DNA of 64,000 nucleotides from DATFDN01 sp035685165 (GCA_035685165.1 DASRBI010000005.1:1-64000), one strand, 5' to 3'. Positions 7,458 through 16,884 are shown, counted from the first letter of the stretch. The notes: a model not told the origin generated them from the sequence alone. Made by a program: numbers and translations.

Positions 7458-9344
7458 TCAGCCCTCCTCGATGTGAATAAAAGTCGGCGTGGGCACGAAG
7501 CGGACGAGGTCGAGCACGGCGCGGCTCGTTCCGTCGGGACGCCTCTCGGTTACGGTGAATCCGAGCTTTGCATAGTGATCCTTCACCATGTCGTTTTTCC
7601 GGGTTGGAATGTACTCGCCGACCAGCCTTGCGGCTCCGAGCGCCCTGGCCTGGGCGGCGATGACCGCAAGGGTGGCGAGCTCCACCTGGCGGCCGAGCAC
7701 GCGGCAGCTCATCAGCCAGGTGTCGATCCGGCAGTCGGCATCATTCTCCATCCGCCCTATGACGATCGCGATAACCCCGTTGTCGCCGAACCGATCGAGC
7801 AGGCGGAGCTGCAAGCCGCATGCACACGGATCGTTCATCACCGAGTCGACGTCGGCCTCGCTGTACCGGCGGGTGGTAAGGTTGAACTGGTTGGACTTGT
7901 TGATGAGCTGGACGATGCGCTGCATGCCAATCCGGTCGAACCGCTTCCACTGGAGACGCATTTCGAGCCCCCGGAGGTAAGACTCGAGATCGGTTGCGGA
8001 GGCTTGAAGTGCAGCGCGTGCCCGGTTCCCGTGATACTGTGAGGTTCGTTCGCGGTCCTCGTCGGTGACACCGAGGGCCTCGAAATACCCAGCATCGGCC
8101 AGCGTGCTCGCATAGGTGGCCGGATCGTCTCCCAGCTCAGGAACAGCGACCATCGGCAGCTCGTGCCGCACCAGGTTGCGCTCGAACGGGCTGTCGTCGA
8201 CGAAGACAAGGCTGTCGAGCCCGATATTCAGCTCCGCGGCGATCTGCCGGAGATTTGCGGCCTTGTTGGACCAATTGGCGACGAAACAGGCGACGTCCTC
8301 GCGCCTCAGAACCATCTCAGGGTGCTTGTCAAACGGCTCCCAAGCATTCGCCTCGTCGTTCTTCGAGCATACGGCAAGGATCACGCCGCGCCGCGCGAGG
8401 TCACGGCAATAAGCTTGGAAGGCGGCGTAGGCTTCGCCCAGCGGCGAACCTTGACCAAGCACGATGCCTTCTAGCCCGTCATCGCCGACGACGCCGCCCC
8501 AGAGCGTATTGTCGAGATCGAGAACGAGGCACTTGGCGGAGCGGCCCTGCCGCGCCGCGAGCAGCCGGGCTGCGAGCTCGCCGAACATCGGCGCGGCCAG
8601 CGGACTAATTTCTTGCTTGGAGCGATGCCACAGCGCCAGGTCGTGCCAGGCAGCAAGGCCGTCACGGGTGGCCTGTTCATCGAGCGCCAGAAGGTCGACC
8701 CCTTCGGAATCGGCGATCGCGCGCAAACGGGCATTCACCAGCGTGATGAATCTGGCACGCGAACCGGGCAGGCGATGATCGTTGCTGCCAAGCAGCGGCG
8801 GGTGGACCGGAAGCGCGGTTTGTTGGATCACGGTGCAACGGAACCGCGTGCGCGCCAAGCGCCATGCCTCGCGCAGGCGCCCGGAGAGCTCGTCAAGAGC
8901 CGCGGCTGCATGGTCAGCGGCCAAACCGGCGTGGATGCCAGCGGCGAGGTGGTGGGCATCCAGCGCAAACAGCACCGCGTTCGGTTTGAACCTGTGCAGG
9001 GCCGATGCGGGATCGGACAACTCCTGCCAGTATTGGCCGTATTCGGGCTCGTAGGTTTCGATCCACAACCCGCGCCTGAGCCCAGCAACGCGGATTGCCG
9101 CGTGCAGATGGGCCGTCGTCGCGGAGCCGAGCAAGGCAAGACGGATGGGCTTGCCGATGCTCTCCTGCGGCTGCACCCCGAAACGCCCCCGCACCACTTG
9201 GTCGAGCGAATTCGTTTGCACGAAATCGAGCCGCAGGCCGGCGAGCGCCACGGCTTGTCCCCAGGCGGCAAACGGGTCGGCCTGGAACTCGCGCAGCGCT
9301 GCGCGAAAGTCGGTTGCTTCGGGAAGCCAGTAGAGGGGTTGCAC
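7458..9344 (-). CDS. FkbH-like protein (HAD-IIIC phosphatase with SGNH-like and GNAT-like domains)
   Basis: A 628-aa multidomain protein. The N-terminal third resembles the SGNH-like domain of FkbH proteins. A HAD domain follows with DLDNTLWGG at residues 276-284, CSKND and VFVDDSPFE. The C-terminal part looks like the GNAT-type acyltransferase region (YIPTRKN, then AKLGF). Family knowledge: FkbH enzymes take 1,3-bisphosphoglycerate, dephosphorylate it and load a glyceryl unit onto an ACP. The ACP gene directly downstream fits this exactly. Usually such genes sit in polyketide or glycan clusters; no ketosynthase is present here. Confidence 0.88.
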   Translation of the reverse strand: MQPLYWLPEATDFRAALREFQADPFAAWGQAVALAGLRLDFVQTNSLDQVVRGRFGVQPQESIGKPIRLALLGSATTAHLHAAIRVAGLRRGLWIETYEPEYGQYWQELSDPASALHRFKPNAVLFALDAHHLAAGIHAGLAADHAAAALDELSGRLREAWRLARTRFRCTVIQQTALPVHPPLLGSNDHRLPGSRARFITLVNARLRAIADSEGVDLLALDEQATRDGLAAWHDLALWHRSKQEISPLAAPMFGELAARLLAARQGRSAKCLVLDLDNTLWGGVVGDDGLEGIVLGQGSPLGEAYAAFQAYCRDLARRGVILAVCSKNDEANAWEPFDKHPEMVLRREDVACFVANWSNKAANLRQIAAELNIGLDSLVFVDDSPFERNLVRHELPMVAVPELGDDPATYASTLADAGYFEALGVTDEDRERTSQYHGNRARAALQASATDLESYLRGLEMRLQWKRFDRIGMQRIVQLINKSNQFNLTTRRYSEADVDSVMNDPCACGLQLRLLDRFGDNGVIAIVIGRMENDADCRIDTWLMSCRVLGRQVELATLAVIAAQARALGAARLVGEYIPTRKNDMVKDHYAKLGFTVTERRPDGTSRAVLDLVRFVPTPTFIHIEEG

Positions 9345-9357
9345 GGCGGGCCGCGTG

Positions 9358-10329
9358 TCAGTTCACGCGCCGGATCGGGGAGCGGGGACGCGCACCCCAG
9401 TCGCTAATCACTGCAGCCGCGGCAAGAGCGCCTTGCTGTCCGCACCGCGCCAGTCCCCGGCCTGCAGCGAAGGCTGCTAGGAACCCGGCGGCATAGGCGT
9501 CCCCCGCTCCGGTCGTGTCGATCACCCGGGCAGCTTCCGCGGGGATGGCGATGGTTTCCCCGCCATGCACGATCACGCTGCCTGCCTCGCTGCGGGTAAG
9601 CACAGCGATCTCCACCTCGGTGCGCGCCGCTGCGACCGCCTCCCCGAAGCTGTTGACCTCGTAGAGGCTGGTCACTTCGCTTTCGTTAGCAAACAGAATG
9701 TCGATCTCGGAGCGCACCAGCGCGCGGAAGGCGGCACGGTGGCGGTCGACGCAAAACGCATCGGAAAGCGACAGTGCCACTTTCCTCCCCGCCGCGCGCG
9801 CGATGCGGGCGGCTCGCCGAAACGCCGCCTGAGCGGCGGGCGGATCGAACAGATATCCCTCCAAGTATACAATCGCAGAATCCGCGATCACCGTCTCGTC
9901 AACATCGCTCTCGCCGAATGTCACGGCCGCGCCGAGCGCGGTGTGCATGGTGCGCTGAGCATCAGGGGTGACGAGCACAAGGCAGCGGCCCGTCGGTGCC
10001 CCGTGCGCGAGCGGCGAGGACGGGAAATACACGCCACTCGCCGCAAGATCATGCCGGAACACGGCGCCGAGCTGGTCGGCCGCGACCTTGCCAAGATAGG
10101 CAACGCGCGCGCCGAGCGACGCCGCGACAGCGCAGGTATTCGCAGCTGACCCGCCGCTATGCTCCTCGCCCGGTGGCAGGAGAGCATAGAGCTGCTCCGC
10201 CGTCTCGGCATCGACGAGCGTCATCGAGCCCTTTCGCATGTCGTGGCGGGAAAGAAAACCATCGTCCACCCGTGCGAGCACGTCGACGATCGCGTTGCCG
10301 ATGCCGGTGATGTCGAATCGGGGGGTCAT
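9358..10329 (-). CDS. PfkB-family carbohydrate/adenosine kinase
   Basis: A 323-aa ribokinase-fold kinase. The N-terminal signature region (SGGSAANT at residues 58-65) and the C-terminal ATP/anion-hole motif DTTGAGD at 271-277 (catalytic Asp277) are intact. The sequence resembles the alphaproteobacterial proteins usually annotated adenosine kinase, but the family also holds ribokinase and fructokinase, so the substrate is open. I take the ATG at 10329 (MTPRFDITGIGNA); a longer frame upstream has no homology feel. It is 13 nt upstream of the FkbH-like gene and probably leads a three-gene operon. Confidence 0.85.
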   Translation of the reverse strand: MTPRFDITGIGNAIVDVLARVDDGFLSRHDMRKGSMTLVDAETAEQLYALLPPGEEHSGGSAANTCAVAASLGARVAYLGKVAADQLGAVFRHDLAASGVYFPSSPLAHGAPTGRCLVLVTPDAQRTMHTALGAAVTFGESDVDETVIADSAIVYLEGYLFDPPAAQAAFRRAARIARAAGRKVALSLSDAFCVDRHRAAFRALVRSEIDILFANESEVTSLYEVNSFGEAVAAARTEVEIAVLTRSEAGSVIVHGGETIAIPAEAARVIDTTGAGDAYAAGFLAAFAAGRGLARCGQQGALAAAAVISDWGARPRSPIRRVN

Positions 10330-10536
10330 GCGCGTGCTCCCGGGGGCCTTGGACGGTCGCAGGCTATGCCGGAGATGACGCGGCAGGGCCATAGCCGCCG
10401 CATGTGGAACCGTACGCCGGCTGTAGCGCGACCAGGTGAACCATTGGTAAAGGCGAAAGTCCGCGCTAGGTCGCCCCGGCAGCGCCTGGAAGGCGCCGCC
10501 GCTGCTCTCGGCTGGCGGAGTGGGAGCGGTGGCCCG

Positions 10537-11733
10537 CTAGTATGACATCTGCTCGGTCGAAACCGGGACCCATCGCCCGTCTTTGACGACGGTCAGGAAC
10601 GACGCAGAGGACGCGTGGTGCTGGTTGGGTCCAAGGCTGAGCGTGCTACCGAAAATGTCTTTGTAGTCGTGGATGCTCTCCATCGCAGCGATGAAGCTGT
10701 CTGTCGTCAGGTTCTTCCCTGCCCGGTTCAGCGCCTCGATCACGAAATTCGCCGCCGTCCAGCCAACCTCGCCGTGAAAATTGGGGTCGATGCCGTAGCG
10801 CGCCTTGTAGGCTTTGGCGAACGCTTGCACCGCCGGGTTCGGATCATCCGGATAGGCATAGAGCGCCGGAGTCATGCAGAAAAAGCCCTCCGCCGCACCG
10901 CCCGGAAGCGTGGCGACTGCGGTGTCATAAGAGGCGAATTGCCCCACCACGTCGGGATTCCAGCCCATCTTCTTGATTGTCGAGAGGATGATGTTGGTGT
11001 CGCGCACGATGGTGCCAAGGCCGATCCAGTCGCAGCCCGCATCGTGCAGCTTCTGCACCGCGGCGTTGAAATCAACGTCGGTCGGCTTGTGCGCGGTGCT
11101 CGCCACCACGGTCAGGTTCATCGCCTTGGCGCCGTCGGCGATCCCCGCCATAACATCACGGCCGAAATCGGTATCCTGATACATAGCGCACAACTTCGAG
11201 CGGTGCCGCTGCTCGACGAAATACTTCACCGCCGCGCGCATCTGGTCGTAATAGGAAGCGAATTGGCCGAACTTCAGCCGATTATAGGGCTGATACATCG
11301 AACGCGCCGAAGTGAGCGGAAACACATTCGGCACGTCCTTGGCGAACTCCATCGGCATTTCCGCGTCGTTCAGCGGGGTGCCGCCGTCGGCGAGCGCAAG
11401 GAATATCTTATCCTCGTTGAGCAGCTTATTCATTGCCTGCACCGCGCGCGGCACGGTGTATTGCGTATCCTCGACCACGTAGCGGATCTTGCGGCCGTTG
11501 ATGCCGCCCTTCTCGTTCACTAGGTCGAACGCCATCCGGATCGCGTTCGAGTTGTTGACCCCTTGGATCGCCGTCACGCCGGAGAGGTCGGTGGTCGTGC
11601 CGATCACTATCTCGGTATCGCTCACCCCCTGGGTCGCGGCCGCGGGCGGACTGCCGGCGAGCAGCGCAGACGCGATCAGCCCGGCCAGCGCGGCCACCTT
11701 CCCCGGCATGCGGAACTGTTCCCTCGCGGCCAT
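10537..11733 (-). CDS. ABC transporter substrate-binding protein, branched-chain amino acid type (orphan)
   Basis: A 398-aa periplasmic binding protein of the LivJ/LivK type (type I periplasmic-binding fold). A signal peptide covers roughly residues 1-33. The mature start SDTEIVIGTTTDLSG is followed by family segments (NEKGGINGRKI, YQDTDFGRD). The ATG at 11733 follows a GGGAGG ribosome-binding site; the open frame extends further upstream without support. No permease or ATPase genes adjoin it, so it must share a transporter encoded elsewhere or act as a sensor. The ligand is unknown. Confidence 0.88.
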   Translation of the reverse strand: MAAREQFRMPGKVAALAGLIASALLAGSPPAAATQGVSDTEIVIGTTTDLSGVTAIQGVNNSNAIRMAFDLVNEKGGINGRKIRYVVEDTQYTVPRAVQAMNKLLNEDKIFLALADGGTPLNDAEMPMEFAKDVPNVFPLTSARSMYQPYNRLKFGQFASYYDQMRAAVKYFVEQRHRSKLCAMYQDTDFGRDVMAGIADGAKAMNLTVVASTAHKPTDVDFNAAVQKLHDAGCDWIGLGTIVRDTNIILSTIKKMGWNPDVVGQFASYDTAVATLPGGAAEGFFCMTPALYAYPDDPNPAVQAFAKAYKARYGIDPNFHGEVGWTAANFVIEALNRAGKNLTTDSFIAAMESIHDYKDIFGSTLSLGPNQHHASSASFLTVVKDGRWVPVSTEQMSY

Positions 11734-11872
11734 CCAATCCCTCCCATTCCTGCCGTATCTCGCGGCATCGTTGCTTGTTGCGGAACGAGCGTAGGGGGTA
11801 GCCCGCAGTGGGCGCAAGCGGCAGGGCGTCGTCCGTCGCCCCACCGGGCCGCTTCGGATATCATCACGGCGA

Positions 11873-12904
11873 ATGCACAGGGATCCGCTCGGCTACTACG
11901 CCTGGCTCGGCATTCCGCCCGAGGCGACCGCCAAGGAGGTGAAGGCGGCGTTTCGCGCCCGCGCGCGCCGCCTGCATCCCGATGTTGCCGGCACCGGCAG
12001 CGCGGAAGCGTTCCGGCGGCTGAGCGAAGCCTATCATGTGCTGTCGGATGCCAATCGGCGCGCTCGCTACGACCGCACCGCCCTTGAGCCCGAAGCGGTG
12101 ATCGTCACGGGAGCCGCCCCGGTCCGGGAACCGCCGCCGACCCCCAAGCCCCGCTCGTTTCTGCCCGCCGCACTCGGCGGCGGCTTCGGGCTAGCGCTGG
12201 TCGCGGCCGCCGCGTTCTTGCTCTATCGGGCCCTCGCGTCCGCGCCGCCGCCTCCCCGATTGCACAATGCCGCCGCCCCGCGCTCGACTTTCGAGACGGT
12301 CGAGGCGTCGCCCGCGCCGGACCGCGTGCCGGCGCTCGGCGGGGAACCGAGCCACTACATCCTGCCAGGCGGCGGCCCGGCGGTCCTGTGGTCGAGGATG
12401 CCCGGCGGCAAGCTCACCCGTCTCGGGGCACTCCCGCCCTTTACCCCCGTGCATGCCGAGCCGCTGGTGGTAGACGGCTTGCAGGCCGTCACTCTCGCCA
12501 ACGGACGACTCGCCTATTTGGACAGCGGCCGCCTCATGCCGGGCGACCGGCAGGACGCGGAGAAGGCGCGCTGCGCCTACATCGCCGGCACGCCGCCATC
12601 AAACGGCGAGGTGCTGGCGCGCGAGAGCACGGGCGCTGTGATTTTGACGATAATCAACCTCGAGCCGAGCGCCGCCGTCGTGACTTTGGCCGAGCCGAAC
12701 GGCGCGCTTGCCGTGCGCGTCTTCGTCGCGCCGCGCGCGCAAGCCCGGATCGGCGGCCTCCCTGCGGGCCCTCTCACCGCCAAGTCGAGCTTCGGCGAGC
12801 TATGGAGCCGGGGCTGCGGCACTTTCGTCGCTGATGCGCGCAGCGACACTTTCAGCCATCTTGTGCAGACGGGCGCCCCTCTCGTCATCTCGTTGGGAGG
12901 CTGA
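11873..12904 (+). CDS. membrane-anchored J-domain protein
   Basis: A 343-aa protein. Residues 5-68 form a J-domain with HPD at 35-37 and the helix IV-like SDANRRARYD, so it should stimulate a DnaK-type chaperone. A Pro-rich linker (about 80-95) leads to one predicted membrane helix at about 98-121. The remaining 220 residues are Pro/Ala-rich and I do not recognise them. This layout (cytoplasmic J-domain, one helix, extracytoplasmic tail) differs from DnaJ and CbpA, which have zinc-finger or CTD domains. Its client is unknown. It reads away from the binding-protein gene. Confidence 0.8.
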   Translation: MHRDPLGYYAWLGIPPEATAKEVKAAFRARARRLHPDVAGTGSAEAFRRLSEAYHVLSDANRRARYDRTALEPEAVIVTGAAPVREPPPTPKPRSFLPAALGGGFGLALVAAAAFLLYRALASAPPPPRLHNAAAPRSTFETVEASPAPDRVPALGGEPSHYILPGGGPAVLWSRMPGGKLTRLGALPPFTPVHAEPLVVDGLQAVTLANGRLAYLDSGRLMPGDRQDAEKARCAYIAGTPPSNGEVLARESTGAVILTIINLEPSAAVVTLAEPNGALAVRVFVAPRAQARIGGLPAGPLTAKSSFGELWSRGCGTFVADARSDTFSHLVQTGAPLVISLGG

Positions 12905-12921
12905 CCCGGACGGGGGAGAGC

Positions 12922-13803
12922 ATGGGCTTGGCAAGCACCAACGACGGCGTGCGGCTCTATTATGAGGAGACCGGCAGCGGGACGCCGGTCGTTTTCGTGC
13001 ACGAATATGCGGGCGACTACCGGAGCTGGGAGCCGCAGCTCCGGCATTTCGGCCAGCGTTATCGGGCGATCGCGTACAATGCCCGCGGCTATCCGCCGTC
13101 CGACGTTCCCACCGAGGTGGCCGCTTATTCCCAAGCGCGCGCCGCCGACGACATCCTGGCCGTGCTCGACCACCTCGGTCTGGCGCGGGCGCATATCGTC
13201 GGCCTCTCGATGGGCGGCTTCGCGACCCTGCATTTCGGCTTCCGCCATCCGTCGCGCGCGCTGTCGCTCGTGGTCGCTGGCTGCGGCTACGGCGCGGAGC
13301 CCGACCAGCGCGCCCGCTTCCGCGCCGAGGCGGAGGCGGTCGCCGCTTTCATCGAGGCGAATGGGATGGCAGCATTCGCCGAGAAATACGCATACGGCCC
13401 GACACGCGTTCAGTTCGAGAACAAGGATCCGCGCGGCTTCGCCGAGTTCAAGCGGATGCTGGCCGAGCACGATCCGCGCGGGGCGATCAACACCCAGCTC
13501 GGCGTGCAGCGCGAGCGGCCGTCGCTCTACGACCTGGTGGAGCAGATGCGCGCGCTCGCCGTGCCGACGCTTATCCTGCACGGCGACGAGGATTGGCCGT
13601 GTCTCGCGCCGGGTATTCTGATGAAGCGGGAAATCCGTTCCGCCGCACTCGCGGTGATGCCGGGCTGCGGCCATGGGATCAACCTGGAGGATCCCGGCGG
13701 TTTCAACGCGATCGTCGGCACTTTCCTCGCACAGGTCGATGCGGGGCGCTGGCCGACCCGCGATCCGCGGGCGGTGACCGCCTCCATCACCGGAATGCGC
13801 TGA
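12922..13803 (+). CDS. alpha/beta-fold hydrolase
   Basis: A 293-aa serine hydrolase. The nucleophile elbow GLSMGG has Ser97, the acid is probably Asp222 or Asp224 (LHGDEDWP), and His251 lies in GCGHGIN. The oxyanion strand reads VVFVHEYAGD, where many family members have HG. Relatives include haloperoxidase-like and lactone/ester hydrolases. It follows the J-domain gene by 17 nt and is nearly contiguous with the DenD-like gene, so it may hydrolyse an ester or lactone in the same sugar-acid pathway (inference). Confidence 0.87.
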   Translation: MGLASTNDGVRLYYEETGSGTPVVFVHEYAGDYRSWEPQLRHFGQRYRAIAYNARGYPPSDVPTEVAAYSQARAADDILAVLDHLGLARAHIVGLSMGGFATLHFGFRHPSRALSLVVAGCGYGAEPDQRARFRAEAEAVAAFIEANGMAAFAEKYAYGPTRVQFENKDPRGFAEFKRMLAEHDPRGAINTQLGVQRERPSLYDLVEQMRALAVPTLILHGDEDWPCLAPGILMKREIRSAALAVMPGCGHGINLEDPGGFNAIVGTFLAQVDAGRWPTRDPRAVTASITGMR

Positions 13804-13804
13804 A

Positions 13805-14803
13805 GTGCAGGTCACGATCCTGGGTGCGGCCGGTTTCCTCGGCCGGAAGCTCGCCAACCGGATCACCGAAATCGGGGGAATCGGCGGCGGGGAGCCCGTC
13901 ACCGCCCTCACGCTATTCGATATGGTTCCGACCACACCGCCCCCCGGTGCGGGCTTTCCAGTCACCTGTCTGGAAGGTGACGTCACCGCGCTCCCCGAGA
14001 CGGCGATCCCGCCGGGGACTGCGGTCGTGTTCCACCTCGCCGCCGTCGTCTCGGCGCAGGCCGAAGCCGACTACGATCTCGGGCTGCGCGTCAATCTGCA
14101 CGGGGCGCTTGCGGTCGCCGACGCATGCCGACGAGCGCAGGCAGCGAGCAAGCGTGCCCCGCGCCTTGTATTCACCTCCTCGGTCGCGACGTTCAGCGGC
14201 GGGCAGGACTCCGTAATCGCGGATGAGGCGCGCCAGGTCCCGGCCAACAGCTATGGTGCGCAGAAGGCCGCAGCCGAGTTGCTGCTAGGCGATGCGTCAC
14301 GCCGCGGCTTCCTCGACCTGGTGGCGCTTCGCCTGCCGACGGTCGTCGTGCGGCCCGGGCGGCCCAACCGCGCCGCTTCGGGCTTCTTGTCCGGGATCAT
14401 CCGCGAGCCGCTGCTCGGTCTCGGATCGGAGCTGCCGGTCGCCGAGGACTTCGCCGCCTGGCTCGCGAGCCCGCGCCGGGCCGTGGATTGGCTGCTGCAC
14501 GCGGCCAGGCTGCCCGGGGCAGAGCTTGGCGTGGCCCGCGGCATCAACCCGCCCGGCATCACCGTCACGGTGGGCGAGATGATCGCCGCGCTCGAGCAGG
14601 TGCGCCCCGGCGCGGCCCGGCTGATCCGCCGCGCCCCGGACCCCGAGATAGCGGCGATCGTCGGCACGTGGCCGCCCCGGTTCGCAAGCGCCCGGGCACG
14701 CGCCCTCGGCTTTGCCGAACACGAAAGCTTCGCCGAAGTGGTCAGGGCTTTCATCGCCGACGACCTTGCGGCCACCCGCGCCGAACGCGCGGCCCCAACC
14801 TAG
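13805..14803 (+). CDS. NAD-dependent epimerase/dehydratase, D-erythronate dehydrogenase (DenD)-like
   Basis: A 332-aa extended short-chain dehydrogenase. The Rossmann motif GAAGFLG is at residues 7-13; the catalytic Tyr150 and Lys154 sit in SYGAQK, with a TSS before them. The FTSSVATF and RLPTVVVRPGRPN segments match DenD-type proteins, which oxidise D-erythronate in four-carbon acid-sugar catabolism. The GTG start lies 1 nt past the hydrolase stop, indicating coupling. The usual DenD partners (a four-carbon acid sugar kinase and an OtnC-like aldolase) are not present nearby, so the role is by homology only. Confidence 0.8.
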   Translation: MQVTILGAAGFLGRKLANRITEIGGIGGGEPVTALTLFDMVPTTPPPGAGFPVTCLEGDVTALPETAIPPGTAVVFHLAAVVSAQAEADYDLGLRVNLHGALAVADACRRAQAASKRAPRLVFTSSVATFSGGQDSVIADEARQVPANSYGAQKAAAELLLGDASRRGFLDLVALRLPTVVVRPGRPNRAASGFLSGIIREPLLGLGSELPVAEDFAAWLASPRRAVDWLLHAARLPGAELGVARGINPPGITVTVGEMIAALEQVRPGAARLIRRAPDPEIAAIVGTWPPRFASARARALGFAEHESFAEVVRAFIADDLAATRAERAAPT

Positions 14804-15009
14804 GCGCGCGGCGCATTCCAGCCTTGCGCTTCCGCGAAAAGGTCCAGTCTATCAGCATTCTTACGCTTCCAGAACTATTTTTTTACCATGCTTTTGCCAC
14901 TCGGCCGGCCTTCTGTGTTGAAGGAAGCGGCGGCTGATATCAAAAGTCGCGTGCTTCCCCGTCGGTCATCCTGTCCGGCGGCCGCCTCGATTCATTTTGG
15001 ACGTCGGCC

Positions 15010-16884
15010 ATGTCCGCTGCTTCCGGCCAGCCAACGTTTGCGAGCGCCCCGCGCATCGCGGCCGGCGAGGCTGCGCGCGGGCACCCTTTGCGGCACGGGA
15101 AGGTCCTGCGCCGGGATACGCCGAGGCGGCACCGGCGTCCGATCGAAGCGGTGCTGCACGCTCCCCAGACGCTGCGCGCCCTCGTACGGGCGAACGAGAT
15201 TTGGCTCGTGGTGGTGGCCGCCGTCATCGGCGCCATTGCGGGGGTGCTGGTGTACCTGATGACGGCGGCAGCACAGGTCGCGCACGTGCTGCTCTTCGAG
15301 ATTGACATGGACCAGCACCTTAGCGCGCAATCGGTGGTGGATTGGCACCGCGCGCTGCTCGTACCGCCGCTCGGCGGCCTTGTGCTCGGCGGCTTCTCCT
15401 GGCTCGCCATGCGCTACTGGCCGCGACGCGCGGTGGACCCGATCGAGGCCAATGCCCTTTATGGCGGGCGGATGTCGCTGAACGACAGCCTGATCGTGGC
15501 ATTGCAGACGATCATCTCCAACGGGGCGGGCGCCTCCATCGGGCTCGAAGCGGGCTACACGCAAATCGGCGCCGGTGTGGCTTCGCGTATCGGGCGTAGC
15601 TTCCGCGTCCGCCGTAGCGACCTCAGGCTCCTAGTCGGCTGCGGCGCGGCGGGCGCGATTTCGGCCGCGTTCAACGCCCCGCTGTGCGGCGCCTTCTACG
15701 GCTACGAGCTGGTGATCGGCACTTACACCCTAGCGAGCTTCGCCCCGGTCGCCGCCTCGGCGATGGTGGCGGTCTCGGTGCTGCATCTGATCGGCCGCTC
15801 GCCGTTCGATCTGACCCTCGTGATCCCGCCGCTGGATCCGAGCCATTATCCCTCGATCCTGCTGCTCGGCGGGGTCTGCGCGGCGATCGCGATCGCGGTG
15901 ATGTATGGCGTAACGCTGATCGAGGATTTGTTCCGCCGTTCCAAGCTGCCCGCCCTGATCCGTCCCGCGCTCGGCGGGGTTATCGTCGGGCTCCTCGCCC
16001 TGATCACGCCTGCCGTTCTCTCCTCAGGCCACGGCGCGATCGGCATGGTGATCGAAACGCCGTTTCCGGTCGCCTGGGTCGGGCTGCTGATCGTGCTCAA
16101 GTCGATCGCCACCGCTACCTCCATCGGCTCCGGCTTCCGCGGCGGCCTGTTTTTCGCCTCACTGTTTCTCGGCGCGCTGATCGGCAAGTTCTTCGCCGGG
16201 GTGGAGCAGATCCTGATCCCGCATTACGCGGTGCTGATCGTACCGGCTGCCGTAGTAGGCATGAGCGCGACGGCGGTAGCGATCATCGGCGCACCGCTCG
16301 CGATGAGCTTTCTCGCGCTGGAGGCAACCAGCAGCCTGCCGATGACTGTCGCGGTGATCGGCGCGGTGGTGGTGTCCTCGCTCACGGTACGGCGGACCTT
16401 CGGGTACTCCTTCGCAACCTGGCGGTTCCATTTGCGCGGCGAAGCGATCCGCAGCGCCGTCGATATTGGCTGGATGCGGAACCTGACCGTCGGGCGGATG
16501 ATGCGCCGGCAGGTCCGCACGGTGCGCACGGAAACGCCGCTTGCCGCCTTCCGGCGTGATTTTCCCCTCGGCTCGACTCAGCGGGTGGTGGCGATCGACG
16601 CCGAGGATCGCTATGCGGGCATTGTCTTCGTCGACGAGGCCCATGCCGAGGGCCAGAATGCGGAGCATGTCGGTGACATTTTGCACCAGACGAACGACAT
16701 GCTGCTGCCGCAAATGACCATCAAGGAGGCGATCAGCGCCTTCGAGGCGGCGGAGAGCGATGCCCTCGTGGTAGTGGACGGGACGGACACTAAGCAGGTG
16801 ATCGGGTTGCTGACCGAAGCCTATGCGCTCCGTCGCTACAGCGAGGAACTCGACCGCTCGCGCCGCGAACTGTCGGGAGAGTGA
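15010..16884 (+). CDS. ClC-family chloride channel/transporter with C-terminal CBS-like region
   Basis: A 624-aa membrane protein. After a basic 60-residue N-terminus come many hydrophobic helices to about residue 460. A cytoplasmic region of about 140 residues follows that reads like paired CBS domains, known to bind nucleotides. The gating glutamate is kept (Glu180 in GLEAG, replacing the canonical GREGP). The first filter motif GSGIP is absent at its expected place, which reads PIEANALYGG, and the third (GIFAP) is GGLFFAS. It is thus a divergent ClC subfamily whose ion selectivity should not be assumed. It has its own upstream region of 206 nt, including an AT-rich stretch near 14858-14890. 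Confidence 0.85.
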   Translation: MSAASGQPTFASAPRIAAGEAARGHPLRHGKVLRRDTPRRHRRPIEAVLHAPQTLRALVRANEIWLVVVAAVIGAIAGVLVYLMTAAAQVAHVLLFEIDMDQHLSAQSVVDWHRALLVPPLGGLVLGGFSWLAMRYWPRRAVDPIEANALYGGRMSLNDSLIVALQTIISNGAGASIGLEAGYTQIGAGVASRIGRSFRVRRSDLRLLVGCGAAGAISAAFNAPLCGAFYGYELVIGTYTLASFAPVAASAMVAVSVLHLIGRSPFDLTLVIPPLDPSHYPSILLLGGVCAAIAIAVMYGVTLIEDLFRRSKLPALIRPALGGVIVGLLALITPAVLSSGHGAIGMVIETPFPVAWVGLLIVLKSIATATSIGSGFRGGLFFASLFLGALIGKFFAGVEQILIPHYAVLIVPAAVVGMSATAVAIIGAPLAMSFLALEATSSLPMTVAVIGAVVVSSLTVRRTFGYSFATWRFHLRGEAIRSAVDIGWMRNLTVGRMMRRQVRTVRTETPLAAFRRDFPLGSTQRVVAIDAEDRYAGIVFVDEAHAEGQNAEHVGDILHQTNDMLLPQMTIKEAISAFEAAESDALVVVDGTDTKQVIGLLTEAYALRRYSEELDRSRRELSGE

